Shown one piece after another: positions 62,992-64,000 of a DNA stretch of 64,000 nucleotides (the first letter of the stretch is position 1; every line of letters starts with the position of its first letter). This DNA comes from Paeniglutamicibacter sulfureus (GTDB taxonomy: Bacteria > Actinomycetota > Actinomycetes > Actinomycetales > Micrococcaceae): the NCBI RefSeq assembly GCF_039535115.1, contig NZ_BAAAWO010000001.1:1178001-1242000 (forward strand). Reading direction: 5' to 3'. The notes beneath the pieces were generated by a model. It saw only the letters and a list, made by a program, of their open reading frames with translations. It ran no database searches and had not been told where the DNA came from. A program made the translations under genes and the position numbers.

Positions 62992-64000
62992 TCAGCCGTT
63001 CAGCGCTCTCATTGAATTGCTGATCAGGCTCTCGAGTTCGGCTTCATTCGCCAGGTCGTGCGGCCGGATGGTGGTGCCGGAACCCACGTAGTAGAACGCC
63101 GCACGGACCTCGGACACGTCAATGCCACGCAGCCGCGCCCAGCCCAGCCGGTACACCGCCAGCTGCAGGGCCTTGATCCGCAGCTCCTCGCCGCGCGGCA
63201 CCCTCCCGGTCTTCCAGTCCACCAGCAGCCAGGCCCCGTCGGGTTCCTGGAAGATCGCATCAATGCGGCCACGCACCGACACCGGGCCGATGCGCGTCTC
63301 GATGGCTGCCTCCACGAATGCCGGCTGTCGGTTGGCCCATTCGGAGTCCAGGAAGGCGTTCTTCATGTCCTCCAGGTCAAGCGCGTCGTCGATGTACGCG
63401 TCGGCGGCTTCCATGTAGTCACCCAGTTCCAGCATCCCGGTGGAGTCGAAGTACTCCTCCAGCCAGGCGTGGAACGCAGTGCCGCGGCGGGCAGCGGTAC
63501 CCGGGCGGCGCGGCACGGGGCGACGCAGCTCGGCCAGCACCGCTGAGGCGTCGGTGGCCAAGTCCACGAAGACCGAGGCACGCACGTGCTTCGGGATCAC
63601 CGTGGTCCGTTCTTCGGCTGCCTCCTGTGCCTTCCGGGCCAGCAAGAGCTCGGCTTCCTTGAACCAGCTCTCTCCAGTGGGGGTCTGCCAGATCCCTTGC
63701 TGCGCGGGGAAGCCTTCACCATCCTTGGATTCGGCTGACGGATCGGCCCGCGCCACGGTGCCGTCGGAAGCGTGCCGGGCGGCCTGGAGTACTGCCGTGG
63801 CCGAGGCTTCAAGTTTGGCGCGGCGTCCCGGTGGCCGGGGGCGTTGCATCCCGCCGCCTGTAACAATCGGTCCTTCCAACGGATCGTACGGCCATCTGGC
63901 CTCCAGCGGCGCCTCGCGGAACGGATTGGCCTCCGGCGCGTCTTCGTCCGCCACCCACGTCGTGGATGCGGCCGTGGGGTTCGGCGGATCGACGAGCGGC
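62992..64000 (-). CDS. adnB: ATP-dependent helicase-nuclease AdnB, 3' part
   Basis: About 335 codons are present; the frame is open to the window edge, so the helicase part lies outside. The visible region is the C-terminal RecB-type nuclease: GTAFHAWLEEYF, RGRIDAIFQEPDGAWLLVDW followed by KTG (the D-K pair of PD-(D/E)XK enzymes), and LQLAVYRLGWARL. The position next to nudC and uvrD2 matches M. tuberculosis adnB (Rv3201c), from memory. AdnA and AdnB form the actinobacterial double-strand-break resection motor. AdnA would be expected just upstream, outside the window. Confidence 0.9.
   Translation of the reverse strand, partial: PLVDPPNPTAASTTWVADEDAPEANPFREAPLEARWPYDPLEGPIVTGGGMQRPRPPGRRAKLEASATAVLQAARHASDGTVARADPSAESKDGEGFPAQQGIWQTPTGESWFKEAELLLARKAQEAAEERTTVIPKHVRASVFVDLATDASAVLAELRRPVPRRPGTAARRGTAFHAWLEEYFDSTGMLELGDYMEAADAYIDDALDLEDMKNAFLDSEWANRQPAFVEAAIETRIGPVSVRGRIDAIFQEPDGAWLLVDWKTGRVPRGEELRIKALQLAVYRLGWARLRGIDVSEVRAAFYYVGSGTTIRPHDLANEAELESLISNSMRALNG

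Overview
This window is high-GC actinobacterial chromosome and reads as Micrococcaceae, close to Arthrobacter or Paeniglutamicibacter. The markers are a mycothiol-type SigR/RsrA pair, a fused 2-oxoglutarate decarboxylase (Kgd), the 24-residue ribosomal protein bL37, a UvrD2 helicase with a tetracysteine tail, an AdnB-type helicase-nuclease end, and a Rho with a long Arg/Asn/Asp-rich insertion. Gene order matches, from memory, two Mycobacterium tuberculosis blocks: argS-lysA-thrA-thrC-thrB-rho, and the Rv3193c-Rv3202c stretch (UPF0182, PDZ/Lon, DUF2342, uvrD2, nudC, adnB). No insertion sequence, prophage, integrase or CRISPR array was found, so this is mostly core chromosome.

Layout. 1-8.4 kb: rho (its 3' end lies outside the window) and the arginyl-tRNA synthetase / lysine / threonine operon, all on the minus strand. 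8.6-13 kb: tRNA-Arg(CCG), an ECF42 sigma factor with its DGPF/YCII partner gene and a matching promoter, then a NarL-type two-component pair. 13-17 kb: a small membrane peptide, a DUF1801 protein, a carboxylesterase homologue without its serine nucleophile, and cardiolipin synthase. 17-20.5 kb: a TrpXYZ-like ABC importer operon with a near-ideal CRP/GlxR-type operator upstream. 20.5-24.6 kb: HrpA helicase. 24.7-32 kb: HIT hydrolase, sulfurtransferase, a cysteine synthase/desulfhydrase and a Fur/Zur-linked zinc importer. Three genes in this stretch are visibly broken: an alcohol dehydrogenase with its Rossmann core missing, a frameshifted metallo-beta-lactamase-fold gene, and a znuA remnant.

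32-39.6 kb: two CNNM/CBS membrane proteins, kgd, a pseudo-SGNH protein and bL37. 39.7-46 kb: rsrA/sigR with a textbook SigR promoter, then divergently aroA-rsgA, hisN-mntR and a two-subunit CrcB fluoride channel. 46-49 kb: a repeat-rich YrdB-like membrane protein and two identical initiator tRNA genes. 49-64 kb: UPF0182 protein, PDZ/Lon protease, DUF2342 and YgjP-type metalloprotease families, a degenerate ThiF-like protein, uvrD2, nudC, a kinase-like protein lacking its metal-binding Asp, an LppX/LprG-like lipoprotein, and the 3' part of adnB.

Three separate genes keep an enzyme fold but have lost the key catalytic residue (carboxylesterase, SGNH protein, aminoglycoside-phosphotransferase-like protein). 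Together with the decayed zinc-uptake region and the recognisable ECF42, SigR and CRP-type sites, these are the most useful leads. I did not see a clearly new multi-gene defence or biosynthetic system. Coordinates rest on reading frames; start codons were chosen from ribosome-binding sites and family alignment from memory.
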